Source: Ascoidea tarda (nom. inval.)
Lineage: Eukaryota > Ascomycota > Saccharomycetes > Ascoideales > Ascoideaceae
Assembly (NCBI GenBank): GCA_030560485.1
Contig: JAKTTS010000058.1
Location: forward strand, 1-45,694
Direction: 5' to 3'
DNA: 45,694 nt
Numbering within the stretch: the stretch's first letter is position 1; the number at the start of each line of letters is the position of its first letter. The notes beneath the pieces were generated by a model. That model worked only from the letters and a program-made list of their open reading frames with translations. It was not told the DNA's origin and ran no database searches. Below, in pieces: positions 1-10,098 of this stretch. The position numbers and the translations under genes were made by a program.

Positions 1-2407
1 TATGATTGGCTGCTGGTTTGCAGCGTTTGAAGTGGTTAGCTGCTAGATTTGATATATTGGAAATACAAACCAAGTATTCACATATGTTTTGGAGTGTGTT
101 GAGAGTTGATATTTCACAGAGGCGTCAAAGTTGAGTAGCAAATTGGCGATAACAATGTTCTGTTTGACTATTGCACAAATCCCATTATCACAACTAAATA
201 ATTGAATTGGAAATTATTACCCTAAACATCTATTGAATGAACATTGGATTACACGATAATTTAATGCCAGTTTTGTTTTGAACATTCTTGAGTGTTAAAA
301 ATAGAAACCCTTTCATCAAAGGTTGGACCTGAAAAGATTTTGAAAGAAGATATTGATAATATTATAGTGGTACTAAACAATTTAAAGAATATAGGGGCAG
401 CTGATTAAGTGGTGAGCCATTGGCAGTGACTATCCCGATGATAATTATGATAATTGAAGTGGCTGTTAGGAGCAAGGAAGAAAGAAGAGAAAGATCCTCT
501 AACTCGTTGCTAAGATAAACAAACTAAATTCTTTCAGGCATGAACTTTTGGCCGGCTTTTTAAAAAGTGCCAGTAAATTATGAGAGTTGTTTGGGAGGAA
601 AAAACCTGATAGATTTTATCAAGCAATTTTTTGATAAGGAATGCAGAAGTTGTTTTTTTGAAGGCTTTTGGCTGGTAAATTGTTACTGCGAATTTAGGTT
701 GGTTTAGATTGCTGCTGATGCATATTCCTGCTTGTACTTATTGTCATTTCTCCCAGAGACCTGTAATAGCTGGATTTAGCAAGAGATAGTCAATTTGAAA
801 ACCAGGCGTGAGTGTTACTTGCACAGAAAGTATCTGAAGTTTTATCAGTATCAAAAAGTTGGAAATCGGGTTGGATTGAATTGAAAAAGATATAATTGAA
901 TGGGGCCAATCTTACATTTTAAATGAATTTATTTGACTAAATAATCGGTTTATCAATTTTGAAAACTTTGAAAACTTTGAAAACTTTGAAAACCTGAGAA
1001 ACTGTGTGCTATTTCCAAATGATAATTGTTGTTTCCTTTTAGTCTGATTAGACGTAAAAAGAATATTGTAACAGGCTGGTGTTTTTTTGTTGTTGGAATA
1101 AAAAGATTGCATGGCTATAGTGAACAATGCTTGATACTCATGTTTTCACATCATTAATAGCTAGCATTCTAGTTGGAAGCTTTGTAGCATTGCAGCAATT
1201 TATTGCTATAATAGCAAATTGATTTAGAATGAGCGATATTTTCAACTGCAATACTACTAAAATCTTTTTTTTGCAAAAACAAACGCGCACCAAGCTTTTT
1301 GATTACCAGCTAAAATTTCATAGATCGATATCTGATAAAAAGAAAATTTGTTATTTAAATTCTAAGTTTTCGCGCTTGGTGATAGTAGCACAACACTTTC
1401 ACCAATAGAAACCTTTTCGTAGCAGACTCCAAGCCAAAGCAAAATCCATTCTTTGCTTAAAATTTCCTCCTCTGTATGCTCTTGACAGTTTTGCTTTCTG
1501 TTGGCAACGAAAAAGATTAAAGCACTCAACTCGCAATTCGGACTGTGGTTCAGGAGCTTCCCACTTCATTTCTTGTTTGGGTTCAGACAGTTTTCAGGAC
1601 CTGCGTCACACGGCATTCTGCTGTCCCACTTTTTGAGAGACACACGTGCAGTAGTGCATTCCCTGCATGAACGGTACTGGATAGCAGAGGTTCCGGAATA
1701 TATTTATTTTGGCTGCTGCATCCAGCAGCGTTGTCTGCAGGCAGGCATCAGTTGTACTACTGGTGTTGGCCAATCACCGCCTGTCCTTGTCTTTAGTCCG
1801 ACTGTGCTATGCACCCGCTTATAAGAGCTTATATCTCAAGTCTCTACTCAACTCCTATCTCATGTGTTTTGTTCTCTCCCTCTCCTGATATTTATTTTTT
1901 TTTGTCTTTTCCTAGTTACATTTCTTGGCTTCTGGCTTTAATTTTAGTTTCTTTCATTGTTGTCTTCTGCCCTGCAATTCTATTCGTTCTGTTTCCAGCT
2001 TCGGCATGCTGAATCTCTACTTTGCTGATTTTTCCAATATTTTTATTTTTTGATCGGCCATACTGCAAGTCTTTAATTCATACCATTCACAGTCTCTTAT
2101 TTCGCATTACTTCAATTTTCTATCGTCCAGAAACTTGCTATTTCAGTCAATCAGAACCGTCACCACCATTTTTTGTTTTATTTTTCACTCATCTTATATA
2201 TACTATAGCTTATTCCTGGGTTATTGTTGTTGTAAAAGTTGTTGTAAAAGTTGGTTTTTCATTTTACTCAAGAAAATAAGCTTTTTATAAAGTACCAGTA
2301 TTTTCTTTAATCAGTTATTTTGTTAATTATTTGTTACCAATTAATTAAATCTTTTAATACCTTTTTTTATCATCCTCTTTTGTTTTTCCTTTTCATTTTA
2401 TAATAAA
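1..2407. other. Long gene-free region upstream of the permease
   Basis: No open frame here has both an ATG start and a recognisable product. The left 1.3 kb is AT-rich and contains a 9-bp tandem repeat at 958-993. Several GATAA cores, which are GATA-factor sites in nitrogen-regulated yeast promoters, occur at about 514, 633 and 1333. They are common by chance in AT-rich DNA and lie more than 1 kb from the gene. From about 1390 to 1830 the sequence becomes more G+C rich and has a CCAAT at about 1770. The final 500 bp is pyrimidine-rich and looks like a 5' leader or promoter. The open frames at 1501, 1809 and 2022 begin with non-ATG codons or encode nothing recognisable. Confidence 0.6.
958..993. 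repeat. 9-bp tandem repeat, four copies
   Basis: Four consecutive perfect copies of the unit tttgaaaac, inside the gene-free region left of the permease. No coding role is apparent. Confidence 0.9.
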
Positions 2408-4309
2408 ATGAATTTTGATCATGATTCGGATCCAAAGTACCATCAAAATGTCGACTTAAATAGAAGAAACTCCTTCAATTCCTATTATCGTACAGATTTC
2501 GATAATAATTCAATATCCGATTTAGATAGATGTTCAAGTAACTCCTTGAATCATCCCCAAAAAGCTCCAAGTATAATATCAACTACAAACAACGTTTCAA
2601 CAGCTGGAAATTCTCGAAGTGAAAGTGACAATAATCGTAATACTCGTAACAATCGCGATAATCGTTCAATAGATACAACCAGTACTGCCTCAACCCTATA
2701 TCGCCAGGTTTCATATGAGCTACACCAAGTCACTTCAAAACAGCCATTGGCTATAACAGAGGGTCATAAATTAGTTCATACCTTAAAATATTACGATTTG
2801 GCATCTGTAACCTTCTCAGGGTCAATTGGTAGTGGTATTATGATTACAAGTGCAACTGCTTTGAGAAATGGTGGGCCAGGTTCAATGCTTATTTGTTTTT
2901 TAATTATGACCTTTTGTTGCTACACTGTTTTGTGTGCCTTGTGCGAAATGGCAACCTATATCCCTCTTCCTGATGCCTTCAGTGGTTATGGTACAAGATA
3001 TGTAGATCCTGCTTTTGGTTTTGCAACTGGCTATGCTTATTTTTTCAAGTATTTGGTTTTAGCTCCTTCTCAAATGAGTGCTGCTTCTGCTGCCATTCAA
3101 TACTGGGTTCATAGGGATACTGTCAATCCTGCTGTTTGGATCTCCATCTTATTGGTCCTTGATGTTTCTTCCAACTATTTGGGTGTCAATCACTATGCCA
3201 CTATTATGAGAGCATTTTCTATCATCAAAGTGGTTATTTTGTTTGGAATGATTATCTTTTCTTTCACTTTAACAATGGGTGGTGGCCCAAATCACGATAG
3301 AACAGGTTTCAGATATTGGAGAGACCCTGGAGCTTTTGCTTCTTATAAAACTCTTTCTGGTGATTCTGGAAGGTTTGCAGGGTTTTTGGCTACTTTACTA
3401 CCATGCATCTACACTCTTATTGGTTTGGAAGTTTATGGCATTGCCTTGGGTGAAACAGCTTCTCCAATGAGAAGAAATATTTACAAAGCTCATAAACTCA
3501 TTTTCTCAATTATTCCCCCATTTTATTGCACTTTAGCCTTATTGCTCGGTATGATAGTTTCTCACGATGATCCCAATCTCATCAAATCCCTCGCAACCTC
3601 AAGTAATAATGCTGCTTCTTCAGCCTTTGTTATTGCTATTAAAAATGCAGGAATTCCTATTCTACCTCACATAATGAACGCTTGCATCTTAATTTTTGTC
3701 TTTTCGGCTTCAAACACTGAACTTTACATAGCAATTCGTGCTTTATATGGTTTGTCAGTTTCTGGTATGGCTCCTACTATTTTCTCAAAGACTAATCAAA
3801 GAGGTGTTCCAATCTATTCCCTAGGATTTTGCAGCACTTTTGCTCTTCTTGGTTATATGAATGCTGGTACCTCATCCAAGATCATTTTTGGTTATTTTGT
3901 CAACGTTGTCACTGTTTTCGGTCTAACCACTTGGATAAGTATCCTAGTATCTCATTTAAAATTCACAAATGCAGTAAAAGCACAGGGCATTGAAAGAGAA
4001 AGCGAAATGTATTTTGTTGCTCCTTTTTCCCCATATGCTTCCTATGTTACTCTTACTATTGTCATTATATTGATTCTCATCAAAAACTATACAGTTTTCC
4101 TTGACTATGCCAAGTATAAAACTTTTGACTATAAAACTTTTATATCGGGCTATATTGGTATCCCAATTTTCTTTGGGTTATATTTTGGTTACAAGTTTTA
4201 CCATAAAACTGAAATCATAAGTTCTGAAGAGGTTGACTTGTTTTTTTATAAAGACGTTATTGATGCAGAAGAGGAAGCTTACTTTAGAAACCAAAAACCT
4301 GAAGAATAA
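2408..4309 (+). CDS. DIP5: Dip5-like amino-acid permease (YAT family)
   Basis: Plasma-membrane amino-acid/proton symporter of the yeast amino-acid transporter family, 633 aa. About 115 hydrophilic, Ser/Asn-rich residues form the cytosolic N-terminus. The permease core then starts, with the first-helix glycine motif GSIGSG at residues 138-143, followed by a series of hydrophobic segments that fits the usual 12 helices. The pieces IPLPDAFSGYGTRYVDPAFG and GGGPNHDRTGFRYWRDPGAF closely resemble the dicarboxylic amino-acid (Glu/Asp) permease Dip5. The first helix is altered compared with the usual GGTIGTGL-type motif, so substrate range could differ. The ATG at 2408 is the first in frame and the length suits the family. 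I walked the frame and found no CTG codon. It is convergent with the acetyltransferase gene. Acidic amino-acid uptake is inference from the family. Confidence 0.85.
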   Translation: MNFDHDSDPKYHQNVDLNRRNSFNSYYRTDFDNNSISDLDRCSSNSLNHPQKAPSIISTTNNVSTAGNSRSESDNNRNTRNNRDNRSIDTTSTASTLYRQVSYELHQVTSKQPLAITEGHKLVHTLKYYDLASVTFSGSIGSGIMITSATALRNGGPGSMLICFLIMTFCCYTVLCALCEMATYIPLPDAFSGYGTRYVDPAFGFATGYAYFFKYLVLAPSQMSAASAAIQYWVHRDTVNPAVWISILLVLDVSSNYLGVNHYATIMRAFSIIKVVILFGMIIFSFTLTMGGGPNHDRTGFRYWRDPGAFASYKTLSGDSGRFAGFLATLLPCIYTLIGLEVYGIALGETASPMRRNIYKAHKLIFSIIPPFYCTLALLLGMIVSHDDPNLIKSLATSSNNAASSAFVIAIKNAGIPILPHIMNACILIFVFSASNTELYIAIRALYGLSVSGMAPTIFSKTNQRGVPIYSLGFCSTFALLGYMNAGTSSKIIFGYFVNVVTVFGLTTWISILVSHLKFTNAVKAQGIERESEMYFVAPFSPYASYVTLTIVIILILIKNYTVFLDYAKYKTFDYKTFISGYIGIPIFFGLYFGYKFYHKTEIISSEEVDLFFYKDVIDAEEEAYFRNQKPEE

Positions 4310-4888
4310 ACTTTTTTGTTTGTGCTATATCTTTTGCATCTTTTTATCAAGCTCAACTTATATGTACATCAATTCTTCTTAGCCAGAAGCAATCTTGTTT
4401 TTTGTTTATTCATAAATTTATTTCTTATTGTCGTTGCATTATACGTTGTTTTTTTACTATTTATATTTCTTGCTCAAGTGGTTTTCTTTGAACCTTTACA
4501 TAAGTTCAATCAAAACTATTTTGTTAATACCGAACCCATTTTTCTGTTAAACTTTGAAGTTTTGTTTTTAAATATTGGTATTTCCCACAAAATCACAAAA
4601 TTTGGAATTCTAAACCTAATTTCTTATCTGGTTATCCACATACGTGATTATATTTTTGTTCTGGCGTTGATATTGATATTGATATTGATATTGGCGTTGA
4701 TCTTGTATTACTTGGTACATTCAAGACATCTTAATAAAGAAGCGCATATTTAAATAAATTTGTTGAAAAAAAGATGGTATTTTAAAGTTTAGTGTATTCA
4801 TTATTTATCACTCATCTATTAGTTGTTGCATATTATCTATATTCAACAGAATTCTATAATTTATTTAAAGTTGTGTGTCATATTTCTG
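4310..4888. other. Convergent intergenic region with a small tandem repeat
   Basis: Shared 3' region of the permease and the acetyltransferase. It is T-rich, with a 6-bp repeat (ttgata, four copies) at about 4667-4690. An open frame at 4316-4753 starts at TTG, encodes only low-complexity hydrophobic sequence and is probably 3' UTR. Confidence 0.65.
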
Positions 4889-6661
4889 TTAGACACAGTA
4901 CTTTTCAGATTCTAAAAACCCAACACACTCTTCGATGATATTTTCGTAAGAGATCTTATCATCTCTTATAGCAGAAAACTGCAAGCACATTCCACTGTCT
5001 TTAGTTGTAATGATACTTAGTTTAAGATTGCATCTAGTTGAACCAAGACTTTGGCTGCCTGCCATATCATCTATTCTCCAGTTGTTGTCATTCTTAAGAG
5101 CAGTGCTTTTAATGTATTTATCAAAGTCCACCAAACCAACATTTGATATCTGAAGAGTGCTCTCTCTTGGTCTTCCTAAACCGGTTTTAAAGACGTTTTC
5201 TCTTTTTGTAAATTTCATTATAGCCATATGATTTACTGGATCTCTTCCTTTGCAAATTTCTCTTACTTTGTCATTTGATTGTTTAACATAATCCCAATTA
5301 AATTTGTTATCATTTTTAATAAATTGATCAGTTTGAACCAAATAATCAACTTGCAAGGCATAACAACCCCAAGCCTCATCCGGATTCTGGACTAAATTTT
5401 TGTTCATATAAAATCTTCTGGCATCCATTGCCAAGAAAGTTCTAAAGGAGTCATAATGATAGCCGATATCGTCTTTTTTAACAATACCATTTTTGATATT
5501 TGATTGAAGGTGTTTGTTTAAAATCAAATAAAAGGCAATTTCTATGAAGGGGGTGATGGTGACGCTATTCTTTCTGCAATTGATTTTAATAGCTTCAACA
5601 ACTTTAGGATCTAGACGTTTTATTTTAAAGATGATTTGATTTTTTGGAACCGGTTGGGCGAGGGTATAACCAGTCCAAGAATTAGGAACTGGACCACCAA
5701 AGATTTTATAATCTCTTAGATTTTTTGGTGCAAAGTATTTAAATAGATCCTTTACAGCAAAGAAAATGGGAGAGTTGCAATCTTCAATTGCAGTGTCAAG
5801 ACCTAAGGGCATATTTTTGAGAAAAATATGATCATTTGATAAATCAAAGAGGATTTCATCTTTATAGGAATTGAAGTCGAAGTCGGAACTGGGACCGGAA
5901 CTGGATTTTGTGTTTTGATCGGAATTGGAATTTTTTTGCGAATTGATAGAATTCAGAGAATCGGTATCGAATTTTATTAAATTTGTTAAGATTTCCCTGA
6001 ATAATAAAAGATGGGAGCCACCATCAAAGATGATATGGTTACCAGCACAAATCAAATGATGGGAGTTGTTTAGAAGATACAATTTGAATAAGGGAGTGCG
6101 GTTATTAAAGTCAAAAAAGGTTTTATCAACTTCAGCTAATAGTTGATCATCGATATGATTTATGGAGGAGAATTTGATATCAAGAACATCTTTCAATTTA
6201 ATGAGTTTTAAAGGAGCAAAACTTGGCTGATTTTCATTGATTTTAAGTGATTTAACAACAGTCAAAACTAAGGCGGAATTGTCCAAAAGGCACTGTCTTA
6301 AAACTTTGACTAATAAAGGATATCGAATTTTGTTTGAAAAATTTGCAGTGCAAACAGTATTGTTATAAAGGTTCATGTTATTTCTAACATAATAAAAGTC
6401 CTCATAAAAATCTTTAAAAATAAAGAGAAAAATCAATAAAAACAACCTCCAAAATAGAGGTAAATTGAAAATGGTTAGTTGGATTGTTAGAATGAGACTT
6501 CAAGACACTATTGGTAAAATGATATTCAAACAAAGAAAGAAGCAGAAAAATGAATATAAAAAAATAAAATAAGCGTAACACTACTCACCAATAGGCCTAG
6601 TAAAATTTGAAGCAAGATTTAGATAATCTTCATCAAAAGTGATCAAATTCTGGGTATCCAT
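4889..6661 (-). CDS. Alcohol O-acetyltransferase (ATF-type), one intron
   Basis: Acetyl-CoA:alcohol acetyltransferase of the fungal AATase family, which makes acetate esters. I read it as two exons. Exon 1 is 6661-6589 (MDTQNLITFDEDYL...TRPI plus one base). The intron is 6588-6412. Exon 2 is 6411-4889. The spliced protein is 531 aa. The junction restores the family's N-terminal box: RPI-DFY-EDFYYVRNNMNLY aligns without gaps to the Atf1 segment RRMG-SV-EDLYVALNRQNLY. The catalytic HxxxD motif is HIIFD at spliced residues 150-154. Other family segments are TPFIEIAFYLILNKH and LQISNVGLVDF. Translating exon 2 alone from an ATG in the intron would lose the N-terminal box. The short hydrophobic open frame upstream of the ATG at 6661 is probably 5' leader. 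Which yeast paralogue it matches cannot be settled here. Confidence 0.85.
6412..6588 (-). other. Intron in the acetyltransferase gene (177 bp)
   Basis: The 5' end reads GTGAGT instead of the yeast consensus GTATGT. A branch-like AACTAAC lies at about 6474-6480, roughly 63 nt before the 3' end, which reads TTTAAAG. It is a phase-1 intron: G plus AT makes an Asp codon and keeps exon 2 in frame. Without splicing, translation stops two codons after the donor. Confidence 0.75.
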
Positions 6662-7925
6662 CGTGTCGAGTAATTTAGAAATGATAATATATATTGCAGC
6701 AGGAAAAAAAACCAAAATGATACAGGATATAGCAAAACAACGAGAATAAAAAGAGAGAGGTATGAGGATATTTATACAAAGGGATTTATAATCAGATAAG
6801 TGATATAAATAATCAGGAAGACAAAGTTGGGCAAACCTCAATGATTTGATTCGTTGTTTAACTGAATGTGCTCAAAAGTTCCCATTGGGATAGGAGCAGA
6901 AAGCGAAATTGAGTAGTATTTGGACATGGAGCGAAGAAAGAGAAGAAAGAAAGGAAGTGGTAGATTGATACAACAATGCAAAGATACATTTATACATCAG
7001 TACCTCAACACACTGTGAAAACGCAAAAGTGTAAACTTGCAAGATTGGAAAAGCATAACCTTATATTGAAAGCTCCAAAATAAGGTTTGTATGTGCCGGA
7101 TGTGTTCTGCGGCGACCGGCGGCAGAATAGGTTTAGTTTCGGCAAAATGCCGCATCCGAACCCAAAGAGCGAGCGTGGAAAAAAGATTCTTCGTGTTTTC
7201 AAGCAATATTGCCTGTTCTAGCACAAACAGGTCAGAACAACCAATAGAGCACTGCTCATTACAGCGTAAACTTGCATGAGATGCCTTGGCTGGTGCTTCG
7301 ATTCCTGGAGAGTCGCAGTGCACCGCGCGGTCCGATGGCGAAGCACAAAAAGAATTTGCCAAATTAAGCAATTGCGGAGATAAAAATTTTCGAGTGGCCG
7401 AAGTTCTCGAACAACCCAGAGCCGGTCGTCTGCAGTAAGCGGCGCCGTGCCGTGGAACCGGAACCTTGTTGATCGATGAGGAAAAGCTGACTTCGGCAGG
7501 CCAAAAGGCCCCAGAGTGGCATTTTAACCGTGGTCCAAGCGTGGGAGTGAGACTGTTCACCACACTGGTTTTGAGCATGAATTAGAATTAAGGTGTCACT
7601 GGGTAACTAGTCTTACTTTTAGTCTTTACTTTATTTCAAGCAAGTTTCTCTGGCTTTTCCTTTCGTATTTTATGGTATTTTATGAGTATTTTACTAGAGT
7701 TGTTGTATTAATTGGATGTGGCAGAGCTATAAAAGATACTCATTGGTTATTTATAGATAACCGAATGTCTTAGTATCTGCAGAAGATGATAATAATGTTG
7801 CTGTAACGAGGCAAAAAAAAAGATTAACCGAATGATAATAAATATGGTAGTGATTCTGATAACAGGGATTATCGCAAAGATTGTAAAACAATAAAAATGA
7901 TTGGATGAATATGCAACTTAAGATT
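6662..7925. other. 1.26-kb intergenic region with a G+C-rich island
   Basis: Lies between the acetyltransferase start and the 3' end of the Ecm3-like gene, both on the minus strand, so it should hold the acetyltransferase promoter. From about 7090 to 7570 it is much richer in G+C than the surroundings. It contains several CGG/CCG triplets (see 7097-7159), a CCAAT at about 7240, and an 11-bp direct repeat (gtaaacttgca) at about 7032 and 7266. A 193-codon minus-strand open frame spans the island but resembles nothing I know. Confidence 0.6.
7097..7159. promoter_or_regulatory. Nested inverted repeats and CGG-N7-CCG palindrome
   Basis: The outer arms CGGATG (7097-7102) and CATCCG (7154-7159) enclose two more inverted repeats. 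One is TTCTGC/GCAGAA at about 7105-7127. The other is CGGCA-AAA-TGCCG at about 7140-7152, which also reads CGG-N7-CCG. Such spaced CGG triplets are typical targets of Zn2Cys6 transcription factors. The three nested stems would alternatively fold as a small three-way junction if transcribed. Confidence 0.4.
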
Positions 7926-9464
7926 TTAAACCCATTGGAGAATCTCGATACTTGCTACAACAACAAAGATAGTGGTAGGTAAAGTTAATACAACGTAGCC
8001 CCAAAACAACACACCTGCCATTTCTTTCTCGTATATTTGGTTGATTTGACAAATTTGAGATAGTTGAATAGCCGGGGGAGCTATTGTTAACAAATTGGCA
8101 ACTATTAGAAAGATAGGATCGTCAAGGATGGATACTGGCAAATATTTTACACACATTGCAATGAAGGGTAGTAATAATAATGGTGGGATGATCATTCTCG
8201 AAAGTAGGGAAGCGATGATTAGTTTATTGTGATGAGGGGATGCAGGTTGGACTTCGTTAGATGGACATAGATTAGCACCCAAGACAACTAGCAATAAAGG
8301 GATAGAGACTTCTCCTAGTTGTGTGATGGCAAGGGATATAGTGTTTTGAACGAAACCGTCATTTTGGTAAAATTCGTCTTGAATAGGTTTGAAAAGCGCG
8401 ATAATGACAGCAAAAAGCATTGCATATAATGGAGGGTTCATAAATTCTAGAAAGGAGTAAAATAAGTTTTGGAAAAAGTAGCCAATTTTTCGAATCACAG
8501 AAGGATTTCTGTTGGCATTGGAATAGAGAATGACACTGTTGTCATTGTAGTTTGGAGAGCCCATCTCATTATTAATATTATTATTGTTATTAGAGCTATC
8601 TGAATAGATGCTGTTGTCTAAGACGGAATCAATATTATTATTAAAAGTATTTGTGTAATTGGGATTTACTGCAAATGGATTGTAATCGGGGGAATCAAAT
8701 GGATTGTCATTTCTTCCATTTATAAGAGAGGTGTTTTCGGTTACCGGCGTGTTGGCAAAGTATTGATGGCGAGACTGGGCTCTTGACAAAGATGGATGAA
8801 CAAAAGAGAAAGTGGTTGATTTGGAAGAAATCGAATATCTTCTTCTGTTGTCATTAACCATCTGTTTGACTAGATTTTCGTGAGACATGCAGTTTAGATC
8901 TCGGTAAATCTCATTGTGGTCTCTTTTTTTTAATAGAATATTATAACCCCAAGACCACCTTAGAACCTGGCCCAACTGTTGAAAAATAACCAAGTAGAGT
9001 AGACCTCTACCAGCAATTTTGTCAGCATTGTCATCTTTGATGAATGAATCCCATTTCAAGTCAGGCAAAGTGTAGGCTAGAGCGAGTGTCAAGGAAACAG
9101 GCAAGGAGTTGGAGTTCCCAAAGACAGACATTGCAATGACATAATTTGTTTCGGGAGCATTGAAGGCATAAAAATAAGACACCAATTTAGAAGAAGCAAC
9201 GGATATAGCAGTTGAGATAGCATAGAAAGCTGGAATTATTGCCAACTCGGCAAGAGTCTTGAACGATAGTTGAGGGGCGAGTTTTGCAAAGATCAAACAT
9301 GGAGTGAACAAGTCGATGTTTAGCTGCGATATATTTAATTGGGCAGTGGGATTCAACAAATTGACCTTTGCAGCGATGAAACCAGCCAAACAAACGAGCA
9401 CCACTTCAAAGATAGCCTGGAAAGTTAAAAAGGCAATTTGGGAGTAGGAAAGTTCTTCAAACAT
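7926..9464 (-). CDS. Auxin-efflux-carrier-family membrane transporter (Ecm3-like)
   Basis: Integral membrane protein of the PIN/auxin efflux carrier (Mem_trans) superfamily, resembling yeast Ecm3/YNL095C/YOR092W, whose substrate is poorly defined. From the ATG at 9464 it has 512 aa. The N-terminal half carries about five hydrophobic segments, including QAIFEVVLVCLAGFIAAKVN and the family-typical YVIAMSVFGNSNSLPVSL. A hydrophilic Asn/Ser-rich loop follows (roughly residues 200-340), then a C-terminal membrane half. The organisation of two membrane blocks joined by a long cytosolic loop fits the family. An upstream in-frame ATG at 9542 would add 26 residues with a second hydrophobic stretch; I prefer 9464 because MFEELSYSQIAF runs straight into the first helix. 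No in-frame CTG codon was found. It is divergent from the Flc-like gene. Confidence 0.8.
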   Translation of the reverse strand: MFEELSYSQIAFLTFQAIFEVVLVCLAGFIAAKVNLLNPTAQLNISQLNIDLFTPCLIFAKLAPQLSFKTLAELAIIPAFYAISTAISVASSKLVSYFYAFNAPETNYVIAMSVFGNSNSLPVSLTLALAYTLPDLKWDSFIKDDNADKIAGRGLLYLVIFQQLGQVLRWSWGYNILLKKRDHNEIYRDLNCMSHENLVKQMVNDNRRRYSISSKSTTFSFVHPSLSRAQSRHQYFANTPVTENTSLINGRNDNPFDSPDYNPFAVNPNYTNTFNNNIDSVLDNSIYSDSSNNNNNINNEMGSPNYNDNSVILYSNANRNPSVIRKIGYFFQNLFYSFLEFMNPPLYAMLFAVIIALFKPIQDEFYQNDGFVQNTISLAITQLGEVSIPLLLVVLGANLCPSNEVQPASPHHNKLIIASLLSRMIIPPLLLLPFIAMCVKYLPVSILDDPIFLIVANLLTIAPPAIQLSQICQINQIYEKEMAGVLFWGYVVLTLPTTIFVVVASIEILQWV

Positions 9465-10098
9465 TTTGAAAGGATGGTGGAAAGGCAAGAAATAAGCAAA
9501 GAAAAGAAAGAAGCCATAGTGGCTACACTCAAATAGAGACAAAGGGAGTGTTTAAATAGGCGAGCTCTGACGTTTTGTTGCTGTTCTTTTCACGACCCAA
9601 AAGCACCTCTTCCACCATTTTTGAGTGGAGCACCTTGGGAGCCCAAAGCCAGGTCAACACGTGCGCCGAGAGTTGTGTTTCTGGAGGGGGTGGCGGGGCG
9701 TGGTCAGCGTCACAACGAGAGAGCTCCCGCACACACGGGGCCTGTACGTCATCCGAGTAGTTCCGGCAGTTGCTTTTGCGGACGCAGTAGCCATCCGTCG
9801 TCTATTGCTGGAAATGGCGAAACGCGCTGGGCACCGGCCCTCGGCGCTCTGCGCTCTGCCCGCGCTGCCCGCGCCTATATATAGCGCTGCTATTTATACC
9901 AACGCAGCGCATCACCACAATGCAATATAATAGACTAGACCCTACAGCTTGATTCCACTCGCTCTTCACCAACACACAGTACATAATACAAAACGCTCCA
10001 TAGAGATACACAATAGAAAGCAACCACCAACAAACTCCATTTCGCTCTATCCTCTGGACCCTTTATCTCCTCTCGCTTGCTCTGTCCCTCCCTTCGCC
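9465..10098. promoter_or_regulatory. Bidirectional G+C-rich promoter (Ecm3-like / Flc-like)
   Basis: Divergent 634-bp promoter. The centre (about 9600-9890) is strongly G+C rich, especially around 9800-9880. Visible motifs are CACGTG at 9658-9663 (a Cbf1/bHLH-type E-box), TACGTCA at 9745-9751 (CRE/ATF-like), G-runs with an AGGGG stress-element core at about 9683, and TATATATA at 9876-9883 upstream of the plus-strand gene. Overlapping open frames on both strands in this island have no similarity I recognise. Confidence 0.65.
9876..9883 (+). promoter_or_regulatory. TATA box of the Flc-like gene
   Basis: TATATATA about 215 bp upstream of the ATG at 10099, at the edge of a very G+C-rich block, so it stands out from local base composition. 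Confidence 0.55.

Noticed and set aside
1501-2279. Three consecutive plus-strand open frames upstream of the permease
   Set aside because: Non-ATG or unremarkable starts and T-rich composition; better explained as promoter and leader.
4316-4753. 145-codon hydrophobic open frame after the permease
   Set aside because: Starts at TTG, is low-complexity Leu/Ile/Phe from T-rich DNA, and lies directly in the 3' UTR position.
7085-7580. Known ncRNA (RNase P, SRP, U3) or tRNA in the G+C island
   Set aside because: No tRNA B-box or family core motif was found, and the base pairing seen is short.
9575-9930. Overlapping open frames in the 9.6-9.9 kb G+C island
   Set aside because: G+C-rich DNA lacks stops by chance; frames exist on both strands, overlap each other and cross the TATA box.
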